From Blastopirellula marina (lineage in GTDB: Bacteria; Planctomycetota; Planctomycetia; Pirellulales; Pirellulaceae), in the NCBI RefSeq assembly GCF_002967715.1, contig NZ_PUIA01000057.1:310001-374000 (forward strand): a stretch of DNA of 64,000 nucleotides, read 5' to 3'. A program made the translations under genes and the position numbers. A model generated the notes under the pieces. That model saw only the letters and a program-made list of their open reading frames with translations. It had not been told where the DNA came from and searched no databases. Shown here piece by piece: positions 52,744 through 62,600 of this stretch. Within the stretch, counting starts at the first letter, position 1. Each line of letters starts with the position of its first letter.

Positions 52744-54144
52744 TTAATCCTCGGCCCGGCTTCCATCTCCGCACATTTTAACGATCTTCGGATCGAAGCG
52801 TCCTATGATGTCGACCAGATCTCTCTGAGCAGCCATCACTTCGTGGATGTCTTTGTAGACACCCGGTACTTCGTCGGAACCGGCGGATAGAATGTGCACT
52901 CCTTTGGCCTTTAGTTCCTGTCGCGTGTTCTGAATGCGGAACGTATCGTTCGCTTTCTTCCGCGACATGCACCGACCTGCGCCATGCGACGCAGAGTCGA
53001 AGCTACTCGCTTCTCCTTTACCACGCACCACGAACCCAGGCGTTCCCATCGAACCTGGAATAACACCTAGCACTCCGTTACCGGCCGGGGTTGCACCTTT
53101 GCGGTGGACAATCATTTCACGTCCAGCGTGCATTTCCTTCCAGGCAAAGTTGTGATGGTTCTCGACTCCAGCAACAATCTCAGCACCAACCAGCTGACTT
53201 ACCAGGCGATGGATCACTTCATGATTTGCCGCCGCATAGCGTCCCATCAGGTTCATGGCTTCCCAGTACTCCTGACCTTCTTCACTATCCAGCGTCAACC
53301 ACGCCAGATTTTTCAATGCTTCGTACTTCTTCGGCAACTTCGTGCGCGCAATGTTGCTATAAGTACTGCAAACGGCCGCGCCTGCACCACGGCTTCCACT
53401 ATGGCTCAACAGTGCAACGTACTCGCCTGGTTTCAAATCGAACGAATCATCTGATACATCGCCTTCGCTGATCGTCAGCACACCGAATTCCACGAAGTGA
53501 TTCCCGGAACCGGACGTTCCCAACTGCTGCCATGCCTTGTCCTTCGACTGGCGAGTCACCTTCGAGATGTTCCAGTTTTCGTCCATCACGTCGTGCTGCT
53601 GCGGCTTCTGATGGACCGAACCGACACCGAACCGCGTTCCCTTTTCGAGCGCAAGGCAGTAGTCCTCAAACCGGGAATCAAGCGACTCCAGCTTCGTGTC
53701 CAAGACGCTTAGCTTCATGCGGCACGCGATGTCGACACCAACCGCGTACGGCACAACAGCCCCTTCCATGGCCAAAACACCACCGATTGGCAGGCCATAT
53801 CCCACGTGCGCATCCGGCATCAGAGCAGCACCCGAAACGTATGGCAACTTACAGGCTTCGCGCATTTGCGCATGAGCCATCTCGTCGATGTCGTCACCCC
53901 AGGTACGGTAGTCAACCTTTTCACGCAGTGGTTCGATAGTCGGGTCTTCCGTCAACACAGCGGCCAACGGACCGTAGCAAGGATCGTTCACATACGCGTT
54001 CGGCGCAGCGAGAACTTCCTTCACCTGCCGCTTTAAATCGGCACCGCGCAGGCCATGCGTGGTCGCGGCGCTCGATACGGCTTTAACTGCTTCGGTCAAA
54101 GCGTATTCCGGAACTCCCAACTGCGTTAATTGACGACGATTCAT
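52744..54144 (-). CDS. rtcB: RtcB-family RNA ligase
   Basis: GTP-dependent RNA ligase joining 3'-phosphate (or 2',3'-cyclic phosphate) to 5'-OH ends. 466 residues. Visible are the Mn-binding ALMPDAHVGYGLPIGGVLA and YAVGVDIACRMKLSV, GSGNHFVEFG, VALLSHSGSRGAG, ENHHNFAWKE, and the guanylylated His in SASHGAGRCMSRKKA (near residue 386). AGAGGAG precedes the ATG. No rtcA or archease gene adjoins it. It is downstream of lhgO on the same strand. Confidence 0.93.
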   Translation of the reverse strand: MNRRQLTQLGVPEYALTEAVKAVSSAATTHGLRGADLKRQVKEVLAAPNAYVNDPCYGPLAAVLTEDPTIEPLREKVDYRTWGDDIDEMAHAQMREACKLPYVSGAALMPDAHVGYGLPIGGVLAMEGAVVPYAVGVDIACRMKLSVLDTKLESLDSRFEDYCLALEKGTRFGVGSVHQKPQQHDVMDENWNISKVTRQSKDKAWQQLGTSGSGNHFVEFGVLTISEGDVSDDSFDLKPGEYVALLSHSGSRGAGAAVCSTYSNIARTKLPKKYEALKNLAWLTLDSEEGQEYWEAMNLMGRYAAANHEVIHRLVSQLVGAEIVAGVENHHNFAWKEMHAGREMIVHRKGATPAGNGVLGVIPGSMGTPGFVVRGKGEASSFDSASHGAGRCMSRKKANDTFRIQNTRQELKAKGVHILSAGSDEVPGVYKDIHEVMAAQRDLVDIIGRFDPKIVKMCGDGSRAED

Positions 54145-54218
54145 GACGTCTCCTCTTTATTCCGTTCATTTCCTTATTTGAACGCATTAGTCCCCATTGG
54201 TCGCCTGAAGGTTCACGC

Positions 54219-55427
54219 CTACGCATCCAAAACATCGGCCGCCTTTTCGGCAATAAAGGCACCAATATTCAAAGAAGCGGTCGCAGCTGGACTCGGAGCA
54301 TTGAGAACGTGGATAAAATTGCCTTCCTTTTGAATAACAAAATCGTCGACTAATGATCCATCCTTACGTAACGCTTGTGCTCGCACACCAGCCGGGGCAG
54401 CGATCAGGTCCTTAGCACGTACGGCAGGAACAAGGCGTTGCAGCGAGGCGAGAAAGGCTGACTGGAAATAGGATCGTCGAATCTCTTCGAAGCCGACACT
54501 CCAATGTTTCGCGGCAAGTTTATGAAGGCCACGATACCCGACGGCATCCCAAAGATCCCGTAAATTGACATCCCATTTTCGATACCCTTCGCGAGCAAAT
54601 GCCAGAACCGCGTTCGGGCCACATTCGACACTTCCGAAAATTGTCCGCGTGACATGGATACCCAAGAAGGGAAACGCAGGATCCGGTACCGGGTAAATCA
54701 GATTTCGACACAAATGCTGTGCCTTCTCGGAAAGCTCGTAGTATTCACCTCGAAATGGAACGATTTTCACCTCGGGCTGTTGGCCGCACATTTTGGCGAC
54801 TCGATCGCTTTGCAGCCCAGCACAGTTGACCACCAGCGACGCTTGAAATGCTCCGTTGTTCGTTTCGAGAATTACCTGTTTTTTGACGTGCGTAACGCCT
54901 AGCAAGCGAGTATTCGTATGAATCTCGCCGCCGTGTTCAAGGATGAGTTCACACAACCGAAAGCAAACGCGACGATAGTCGATAATGCCGGCATTTTTAA
55001 CTTGGACGGCTGCAATTCCGCGGCAATATGGTTCAATGGCCCGCAGTTGATCGACATTCAACTTGACGCAATCGACCCCATTTTTTTGCCCCCGCTGGTA
55101 GATATCATCCAGGCGTCCAAGCTCGCTTTCTTCGGTCGCGACAATTACCTTGCCGCAGATTTCGTGTGGAATATCATGCTGCTCGCAGAAGTTCTGCATC
55201 GCCAATCGCCCCTCGCGACAATTGATCGATTTCAACGAGCCAGGCTTGTAGTAGATGCCTGAATGTAACACACCGGAGTTACGACCAGACTGATGCTGCG
55301 CGAGCACCTTCTCTTTCTCCAGAACGATAACCTGATGATCGGGAAAACGACGCGTGATCTGGTAAGCGGTCGCCAGGCCGATAATTCCGCCTCCCACCAC
55401 ACAAACGTCTACTTCAGGTGTATCCAT
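54219..55427 (-). CDS. lhgO: L-2-hydroxyglutarate dehydrogenase/oxidase (LhgO type)
   Basis: FAD-dependent oxidase of the DAO family that oxidises L-2-hydroxyglutarate to 2-oxoglutarate. 402 residues: the FAD loop VDVCVVGGGIIGLATAYQI, QHQSGRNSGVLHSGIYYKPGSLKS, PYCRGIAAVQVKNAGIIDY, NCAGLQSDRVAKMC, VPFRGEYYEL and the C-terminal LNAPSPAATASLNIG. It starts 14 bases after a thiamine-binding-family gene, indicating co-transcription. Confidence 0.92.
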   Translation of the reverse strand: MDTPEVDVCVVGGGIIGLATAYQITRRFPDHQVIVLEKEKVLAQHQSGRNSGVLHSGIYYKPGSLKSINCREGRLAMQNFCEQHDIPHEICGKVIVATEESELGRLDDIYQRGQKNGVDCVKLNVDQLRAIEPYCRGIAAVQVKNAGIIDYRRVCFRLCELILEHGGEIHTNTRLLGVTHVKKQVILETNNGAFQASLVVNCAGLQSDRVAKMCGQQPEVKIVPFRGEYYELSEKAQHLCRNLIYPVPDPAFPFLGIHVTRTIFGSVECGPNAVLAFAREGYRKWDVNLRDLWDAVGYRGLHKLAAKHWSVGFEEIRRSYFQSAFLASLQRLVPAVRAKDLIAAPAGVRAQALRKDGSLVDDFVIQKEGNFIHVLNAPSPAATASLNIGAFIAEKAADVLDA

Positions 55428-55441
55428 ACTTGGGCCGATTT

Positions 55442-55774
55442 CTATTCCGATTTGCTGGAAGCTTGAATCGTCTTCAAGGGCACATCCACCTTTTCCAAGA
55501 CACTATTCACCTTCGAATCGAGCCTACCTTGGTAGCCTCGGCGATAGTCCAGCTTGGCTGTGCAGGTTATGCGATCGCAGTCTTCAGACATGGCCTCTAG
55601 ACATTTCTGCAACACCGCTAGCACCTGTTCGATTTCCCCCTCGATGATAGTGCCCATCGCATGCAAACGGTAATCGAGTCCGCTAGCAGCGATTATTTTC
55701 AAACTTCGCGCGACGTATTCGCTCACGGAATCTCCCTTATTAAGCGGAGACATACTGAATTCTAAGAGAACCAT
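55442..55774 (-). CDS. MTH1187/YqgV family thiamine-binding-type protein
   Basis: 110 residues, small ferredoxin-like fold: MVLLEFSMSPLNKGDSVSEYVARSLKIIAASGLDYRLHAMGTIIEGE and a C-terminal Lys/Ser region. The family includes thiamine-binding proteins, though the physiological role is unclear. It is the first gene of a minus-strand set with lhgO and rtcB. The C-terminal extension (KTIQASSKSE) is unremarkable. Confidence 0.88.
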   Translation of the reverse strand: MVLLEFSMSPLNKGDSVSEYVARSLKIIAASGLDYRLHAMGTIIEGEIEQVLAVLQKCLEAMSEDCDRITCTAKLDYRRGYQGRLDSKVNSVLEKVDVPLKTIQASSKSE

Positions 55775-55970
55775 GGAAGACGTTTCTTGCCTTAAAAAAA
55801 CGGGGGATCAGATTTAGTTTACCGATGCACTATTTTGATAAAAAGTGATCTTGGGGTCCGCCTTGCACCTCGTTACACTTCGCTGTCATCCTCGGTACCC
55901 GATTATGCCGATAAGCATGGTTATCGCGGATGTATTAAACAAAATGCTATCAGGTACTCCCCACCTTGCG

Positions 55971-57074
55971 ATGATATTTCACGTCCGGTTCATAGTCATT
56001 CTGATTCTCAGCAGTCTCGCGCTGCCTTCACTGGCTAGTGCGCAGACCGGACTTGCCTGGCCTGATCCGACGAACATATTTCCGGGCCAACGATCCCAGT
56101 ACCTGGAACCCATTCTCGATTTTCCCACAGATGAGCGGGCACCTCAAATCCAGGCGGTCGCCTACGAAAATCCGTTGGGACAGCCAATCATTAATGGTGG
56201 CCTGACGATGATCAATCAGCCAGGTCCCGGTCAGTCGCAGTGGATCGAGCCTACCTATTCAGATTCATACTACGAACGACCACTCGCGATGGTCGAAGAA
56301 GATGCCCCATACGAATGGTCTATCTTACCTGCTGGTATGGTCTATAAGTCATATCTGACTGGACAGAAAGAATCTCGCCTCTCAGCACAACTGATCAAAA
56401 TCACCGACGATAACTCGATGCTCGACGGTAATCTGGGTGGTCGTTTTGGTGTTTTGCGATACGGTCGCGATTCGTCTTTTCTTTCAGACGGTATTCAATG
56501 GGATGTCGAAGGCTCTGCTCACGTTCGGCTTGACATTCCCGAGGACGTCGACGTTCGATCAGTGGATTTTCGTGCCGGCACTCAGCTCACCTGGAGCTAC
56601 GCCGACAATCCACGCCATCGCTCGCGATTCGGCTACTACCACCTAAGCTCTCACTTGGGTGACGAGTTCCTGCTGAAGAACCCAGGCTATGACCGCCTGA
56701 ACTACGCACACGACCTGCTCATCTTTGGGCATTCCTACTACTTCACTACCAAGCTGCGAGTCTATGGCGAAGTGGGCTGGGCGTTCTACCATTTAGTCGC
56801 CGACCCCTGGGAATTCCAATTCGGTGTTGAATGGGCTCCCAACGAGCGAACCGGCCCTTGGGGCGAACCTTTCCTGGCCGTGGGTACGCATCTACGTCAG
56901 GAAGTAAATTTCGGCGGAAGCTTTGTCGTGCAAACTGGTTGGGCCTGGGTGGGGGACATTCCAGGCCGTACCCTACGCATGGGGCTTCATTATCACAACG
57001 GCGATAGCACTCAGAATTCGTTCTACAACAATTTTGAGCAGCAAATCGGATTCGGTATCTGGTACGACTTCTAA
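55971..57074 (+). CDS. Secreted DUF1207 protein
   Basis: 367 residues with a signal peptide (FIVILILSSLALPSLASAQ). The body carries the DUF1207 features: YEWSILPAGMVYKSYLTGQKESRLSAQL, LGGRFGVLRYG, QWDVEGSAHVRLD, RSRFGYYHLSSHLGDEFLLK and FNNFEQQIGFGIWYDF-like C-terminal aromatic strands, suggesting a beta-barrel outer-membrane protein. Start at 55971 fits the signal peptide; the frame extends upstream with other ATGs (55944, 55845). Function unknown. Confidence 0.82.
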   Translation: MIFHVRFIVILILSSLALPSLASAQTGLAWPDPTNIFPGQRSQYLEPILDFPTDERAPQIQAVAYENPLGQPIINGGLTMINQPGPGQSQWIEPTYSDSYYERPLAMVEEDAPYEWSILPAGMVYKSYLTGQKESRLSAQLIKITDDNSMLDGNLGGRFGVLRYGRDSSFLSDGIQWDVEGSAHVRLDIPEDVDVRSVDFRAGTQLTWSYADNPRHRSRFGYYHLSSHLGDEFLLKNPGYDRLNYAHDLLIFGHSYYFTTKLRVYGEVGWAFYHLVADPWEFQFGVEWAPNERTGPWGEPFLAVGTHLRQEVNFGGSFVVQTGWAWVGDIPGRTLRMGLHYHNGDSTQNSFYNNFEQQIGFGIWYDF

Positions 57075-57204
57075 TCACCGGCTCATCAGTCTTTCAATTG
57101 CCGCATTTTTCCCTGGGTCCTATAATTTCTCCCAGGTCATACTTGCGCGCAGCTGAACCCTATTCGCGCTAGTCCATCAGTCATTCAGGTGAGGATGTCA
57201 TTCC

Positions 57205-58548
57205 ATGCCATGGAAATACCGCTTCTTGTTCGTTCTGATTGCTACCCTCGGAGCGTCCAACTTCTTATCCGCCGCGGAAGTCGCTAAAAGCGAATCCCCC
57301 ACTGATCCTGAAAATGTCTATGCGAATGTCGACGAAGAGTACGTCGAGCTAATTCAACTGTTCGCGGATACGCTTGATCAGGTCGACCGAAACTACGTCA
57401 AGGACGTCGATCGTCGAGCGCTGATGGAAGCCGCCATTCGAGGCGTGATCTCTAAGCTCGATCCCTATTCCAATTACATCGCACCGGAAGACCTCGAACG
57501 GTTCAAGACTGGCGTGGACAGCGAGTTCGGTGGTATCGGCATTCAAGTTTCAACCCGGGACGGGCACCTGGTGGTGACCAGCCCACTGTTTGGTACGCCA
57601 GCCTACGCAGCGGGGATTATCGCTGGTGATCGCATTACCCATATCGAAGGGGAAGAGACCAAGGGCCTTTCGATCGACGATGCGATTAAGAAGCTGAAAG
57701 GGCCAGTGGGAACCGAAGTCACCATGACCGTTTATCACCCCAGTACCTTCACGAGCGAAAAGGTGAGCGTCCGTCGCGAAATGGTCCAGATTGAAACAGT
57801 GATGGGGGACGAACGCCTGGAAGGCGGAAACTGGGACTACATGTTCGATCATGCCGACAAGATCGGCTACGTGCGGGTCTCTGCATTCAGCCGCCACACT
57901 GCCGATGATCTGCATAAGGCAATTACACGCCTGCTGGATGACGGCATGAAGGGCCTTGTACTCGATCTACGGTCTAACCCTGGCGGTCTTTTGACTTCAG
58001 CGGTCGAGATCTGCGACATGTTTATCGAAGACGGAAAGATTGTCAGCACCGAGGGACGCAATTCCCCCAAACGTGTCTGGACGGCCGAAAAGGAAGGAAC
58101 TTTGCCCGATTTTCCGATGGTCGTCTTGATTGACCACTACAGCGCCAGTGCCAGCGAAATCTTGTCGGCCTGCCTGCAAGACCACGACCGAGCAACGATT
58201 ATCGGCGAACGAAGCTGGGGCAAGGGAAGCGTCCAGAACATCATTGAACTCGAGGAAGGCAAAAGCGCCCTGAAGCTTACGACAGCCGGTTATCAGCGTC
58301 CCAGTGGCGAAAAGATCCACCGATTCGAAGGGGATACCGAAAGCGACAAGTGGGGCGTTTCCCCAGACGACGGAATGGACGTAAAGATGAGCCGTGAACA
58401 GAAAGTGGCTTACCATACCTACCGTCGCTTGCGGGATCAGGATACGATCATTCCACACCCGCCTGCCCCACAACCGGATCTTTCGGAAATCGACCCGGTA
58501 TTAAGCAAAGGGCTTGAACAACTGAAGGCGGAGATTTCATCTTCCTGA
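57205..58548 (+). CDS. ctpA: Carboxy-terminal processing protease (S41A, CtpA)
   Basis: 447 residues, periplasmic serine protease. Signal peptide (FLFVLIATLGASNFLSAA), an N-terminal helical part, a PDZ domain (GIGIQVSTRDGHLVVTSPLFGTPAYAAGIIAGDRITHIEGEE), and the catalytic domain: DKIGYVRVSAFS, LVLDLRSNPGGLLTSAVEICDMF, the catalytic Ser in YSASASE (near residue 314) and Lys in GERSWGKGSVQ (near residue 338). TGAGGATG lies upstream of the ATG. tsaD follows after 16 bases. Confidence 0.94.
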   Translation: MPWKYRFLFVLIATLGASNFLSAAEVAKSESPTDPENVYANVDEEYVELIQLFADTLDQVDRNYVKDVDRRALMEAAIRGVISKLDPYSNYIAPEDLERFKTGVDSEFGGIGIQVSTRDGHLVVTSPLFGTPAYAAGIIAGDRITHIEGEETKGLSIDDAIKKLKGPVGTEVTMTVYHPSTFTSEKVSVRREMVQIETVMGDERLEGGNWDYMFDHADKIGYVRVSAFSRHTADDLHKAITRLLDDGMKGLVLDLRSNPGGLLTSAVEICDMFIEDGKIVSTEGRNSPKRVWTAEKEGTLPDFPMVVLIDHYSASASEILSACLQDHDRATIIGERSWGKGSVQNIIELEEGKSALKLTTAGYQRPSGEKIHRFEGDTESDKWGVSPDDGMDVKMSREQKVAYHTYRRLRDQDTIIPHPPAPQPDLSEIDPVLSKGLEQLKAEISSS

Positions 58549-58564
58549 ACCGCACGCTCAAGCG

Positions 58565-59587
58565 ATGAAAATCCTGACGATCGAATCGACCTGCGACGAG
58601 ACTGCAGCCGCCGTTATTACCGATGATCTCCAGGTGTTATCCTCGGTCGTCGCCTCGCAGGATGAGCTTCATCAGAGGTTTGCCGGCGTCGTTCCAGAAA
58701 TCGCGGCTAGAGCCCACTTGGAACGCTGCTTGCCCGTCATCGACGAGGCAATCCGGAAAGCCGATATCGAACTAAAAGATATCGATGCCGTTGCGGTCGC
58801 CAACATGCCAGGTCTTGCTGGCTCACTTCTAGTGGGCGTTACGGCAGCCAAAACCCTGGCCTGGCTGCTCGGCAAGCCGCTGATCGGAATCAATCACCTC
58901 CAAGGGCATATCTATGCCTGCCAGGTGGCCTTCCAAAAGCCGATTTTCCCTTGCATCGGGCTGATTATCAGTGGCGGCCACTCGACGATTTACCACTGCA
59001 AGAGTCCGTTCGATTTCGAACCACTGGGGGGCACGATCGACGACGCCGCTGGTGAGTCCTTTGACAAAGTCGCTTCGATGCTTGGCCTTCCCTACCCAGG
59101 CGGCCCTTCGCTCTCGAAGTGTGCTCTGAACGGTAACCCCAAAGCGTTTGCGTTTCCTCGCCCGTTTCTAAACGACTCTTCGCGTCTCGACTTCAGCTTC
59201 AGCGGATTAAAGACAGCCGTACGCTACGAAATCGCTGGCCCTGGTGCAGTCAACTTCAAGTCGCTGGAAATTGACGACCAGCGTAAAGCGGACATTGCTG
59301 CCAGCTTTGAACAGGCGGTCATCGACTGCCTGGTTGGTAAAACGATGCAGGCCATGAAGAAGACCGGAATTCAGCGGATCTGCGTAGGAGGGGGCGTCGC
59401 GGCCAACAAGCGATTCCGTGCGGCACTAGAAGAAGAAGTCGCCGCAGCCGGTGGCGAGCTACTGATCGCTCCTATGCATCTATGCACAGACAACGCGGTC
59501 CTGGGTGCCATCGCCGTAGAAAAAATAAAAGCCGGGCAGGTCGATGATCTCTCGCTCGACGCACTACCCGGCTTAATTCGTAATTAG
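58565..59587 (+). CDS. tsaD: tRNA N6-adenosine threonylcarbamoyltransferase TsaD
   Basis: Makes t6A in tRNAs reading ANN codons, with TsaB, TsaC and TsaE. 340 residues: IESTCDETAAAV, MPGLAGSLLVGVTAAKTLAW, the metal-binding NHLQGHIYA (His111, His115), GLIISGGHSTIYH, FSFSGLKTAVRYE and RICVGGGVAANKRFR. The common HxEGH motif reads HLQGH here, with the two His kept. Close to ctpA, probably same transcript. Confidence 0.95.
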   Translation: MKILTIESTCDETAAAVITDDLQVLSSVVASQDELHQRFAGVVPEIAARAHLERCLPVIDEAIRKADIELKDIDAVAVANMPGLAGSLLVGVTAAKTLAWLLGKPLIGINHLQGHIYACQVAFQKPIFPCIGLIISGGHSTIYHCKSPFDFEPLGGTIDDAAGESFDKVASMLGLPYPGGPSLSKCALNGNPKAFAFPRPFLNDSSRLDFSFSGLKTAVRYEIAGPGAVNFKSLEIDDQRKADIAASFEQAVIDCLVGKTMQAMKKTGIQRICVGGGVAANKRFRAALEEEVAAAGGELLIAPMHLCTDNAVLGAIAVEKIKAGQVDDLSLDALPGLIRN

Positions 59588-59615
59588 GGGCTCAATCTTC
59601 TAAGATTTTGCCCCT
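59586..59615. terminator. Bidirectional hairpin between tsaD and the VWA-protein gene
   Basis: AGGGGC (59586-59591) and GCCCCT (59610-59615) form an outer stem, AATCTT (59594-59599) and AAGATT (59602-59607) an inner one. It sits between two convergent genes, overlapping the tsaD stop; no long T-run is present. Confidence 0.5.
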
Positions 59616-59631
59616 GGGCCAACCAGCGAAA

Positions 59632-62600
59632 CTAGTTGACGTTGGTATTGGTCATGGCCCCCGTGTTCGTACCCTGGAAGGTGTACGAGGTCACTTCGCC
59701 GATCGACGAGAACAACGGCGTACCATTGAATCGCACATAGCGACGGTCGGCCGAAACCACGGCGAATGCCGAGAAGTTTGCACCTTCCGGAAGGGTCGTG
59801 ATCACAGGACGATAACCCACCGAGTTTCGGACGCGACGAACAAAATCGTTCGATCCTTCCTCAACATCGGCAACGTATTCTTCCGAAGCAGTCGAGCCTT
59901 CAGCGGCATTGTTCAATTTGGCAGCGATCAACTCGCGAGTCATAGCCGCTTGAGTCTCTACAGCAACCTGAACCTGCTGTTCAGACAGGCTTTCCTTCCG
60001 GCGGCCTTCCGGCACAGTGAAGGTCACAAGAGCACCGTCCTTGCCAAGCTGCAACTGCTGACGTTCGTGGCGCTGATCCTCAGTACCGTAGTTGGTGAAC
60101 ACGTCCACTGTGATCTTGCTGGCAGTCACATCGCCCCAGACCTTACGGACGAGCATCTTGTAGTCACCCTTGAAACCCTTGGGGACAACATAGACTTCGT
60201 AGGCACCATCAGTACCGGCATCGGCCAGGGACGAAACAGCATCGCCCAGGAAGATACCGCCCGAGATGGTTCGAGGATTGTGCTGCGAGCAGACGCTTCC
60301 GCTAGGCTCTTCGACGATCAAGTCGAGATCCGATTCGCCCGACCAGGTCACCTTTACGATCGCATCGCGAACGAGTGCTTCTCGAATGCTTTCGTTGAAC
60401 CGTTCGGCCACGTCATTTTTCTTTTCCGCCAGCAACTTCTGAAGCTGAGCTTTCGCAGTATTGAAAGCTTCCTGACGGATATCGAGATGCTCCTTCGGCC
60501 ATTCCTGCGAGAGAATACCGATACAGGCCCATCGAATGGCATCTTCGTCTTCCAGACGCTTTGCAGCTTCCAAGCCCCAGGAATAGGGTTCAGGTCGCAG
60601 CGGCTCCATTTGGGAGACGTCTTGGTAAAGCTTTAACGCACGGGCATCCAGGTCCAGTCGCGTCATCAACTGTGCAACGACCAGCATGTGATTCGGGCCA
60701 CCCGAGAAATCGATTGCACTCATCAAAGCACGTTCGATGTCTTGCTTTGGAGCATGGTCCAATTGCATGGCCAGGGCCATTGCTTCGTACATCCAAGGTT
60801 GAAGCTGACCGTCACGCAGAGCGAGTTGAATGACCCCGGTCACATCGCTGTAACGCTTGGCGGCCATCGCACGACGAACTTCGCTTCGCACGGCAGCTGC
60901 AGGAATCGTGGCTTGCGAATCAAAAGCTCGTTCCCACGCCTGAAGCCGAGTTTCGCCTTCGTTGACCTGGAGAATGAAAGCTTCCTGCTGGGCTTCAGCC
61001 GGCTTGGACGAAGCGTCAGCAGCTGGCTCTTGTGCGGGCTTCACGTCCTCGACTTTGGAGACAGCCTTTTCGTCGGCCACGGCAAACACACCACCGCCAC
61101 CGCCGCCGAAACCATTGTTACCGCCGCCACCGCCAAAGCCGTTACCGCCACCGCCACCGCCGATACCACCGCCGACGCCGTTACCGCCGCCACCAAGGGT
61201 ACCGATCTGAGCGGAAACTGGCAGCACGAGGTCGGCCACTGGATACACTTTCGTGATCAGTTCGCTCTCGGCTTCTTCTGGAGTAGTGATCATCAGCACT
61301 TCGTTGGCCACGATGTACGTCAGGTCCAATTCTTTCAGCATCAGACGCAGAGCAGAGCGAAGCGAAATACCTTCGATGTTACGGGTGACAGGCGTGTCGG
61401 TAGATAGACCAACGTCTTCCAGTGCTCGGTTATCGATCTGAATTTCGATACCGTGCAACTGCTTCAGATATCCCACCACTTCTTCCAGCGGCGTGTCGAT
61501 AAACTGGATCTTGGTCTCGGATTCGAGTTGTTGGAAGATCTTTTGCTCGGCACTTCCCGTCGAAGCCAAGTCGACCGAACCATATTTTTCCTTACGATAG
61601 TAAATCTCTTCCCAGAATTCAGCATCTGGGTAGACGATTGGTGGTTCGTCTGGGAATGGAACACTGGACTTTTCAGCTTCGAACATCGTGTCGACAAATC
61701 GCTGATATCGCAGTTCCTTCAGAGCCGTGATCGAACGATAGTTACCGACGATGGTAGCAATCTCAACGCCTGCGACGGCAGCCTGATTGTAAGGGTCCAT
61801 CGCTCGGACTTCTTGAGCACTGAGCAGGGCTTCGCTGTACTTACCTTCGTCCATCAACGCATCAAACATTTCCATGATGACACGAGCACGTTCTTCGTCA
61901 CGAAGTAGCTGCTCGGTCAGAGCGATGCGTTCACGAGCGATCGCTTCTCGCTCGGCTGCCTCTGCACGGCGAGCTTCCACTTCCACCGCACGGGCAGACG
62001 ATTCACGAATTGCGGCGATAATCTGGTTACGCAAACGAGCACGCACATCTGGGCTGAGATCTGGAGCACGTTCGACGTTATCCAGAAGCAGCTTCAATGC
62101 ATTGCGTGTCCCATCAGGATCCGTGGTCATTCGACCACGAGCAGCGGCCAAACGATTGGTCACTTCTGCTTCGATGATACGAGCACTACGAATGGTGTTC
62201 AGATCAACCTCATTCAGAAACTGACCGTCATCTTCGCCAAGCGTCAGCGGTGCGGCCGAATCGTCCGATCCATCGTTCTGGAAAGCCACAAAGTGAACGG
62301 GAATACGACGGACCGAGGCACCACGATCAACGGGAGCCTTTTCTTCGGTCTTCGTCTTTTCATCGGACTTAGCAGCCGCCTTGGCGACAGCTTGAGCCCG
62401 CGGATGTCCTGGATCGATTTCCATGGCGGCTTGTGCCAGACGTGCAGCACCAACTTTGTCGCCAGCAGCGAGAGCCTGACCACCCAGCTTTGCGTATTGG
62501 TCGGCGGAAGCCATCAACACACTGGCCGTTTCGCGAAGACCGCCGGAACCCACTGTCGGCAGGTTCAGTCCATCATCTTTACGAGCCAGTTCGATCAACT

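Noticed and set aside
61075-61205. GC-rich tandem repeats as a CRISPR-like or minisatellite array
   Set aside because: The units are in-frame Gly codons of the VWA protein linker, without equal spacers.
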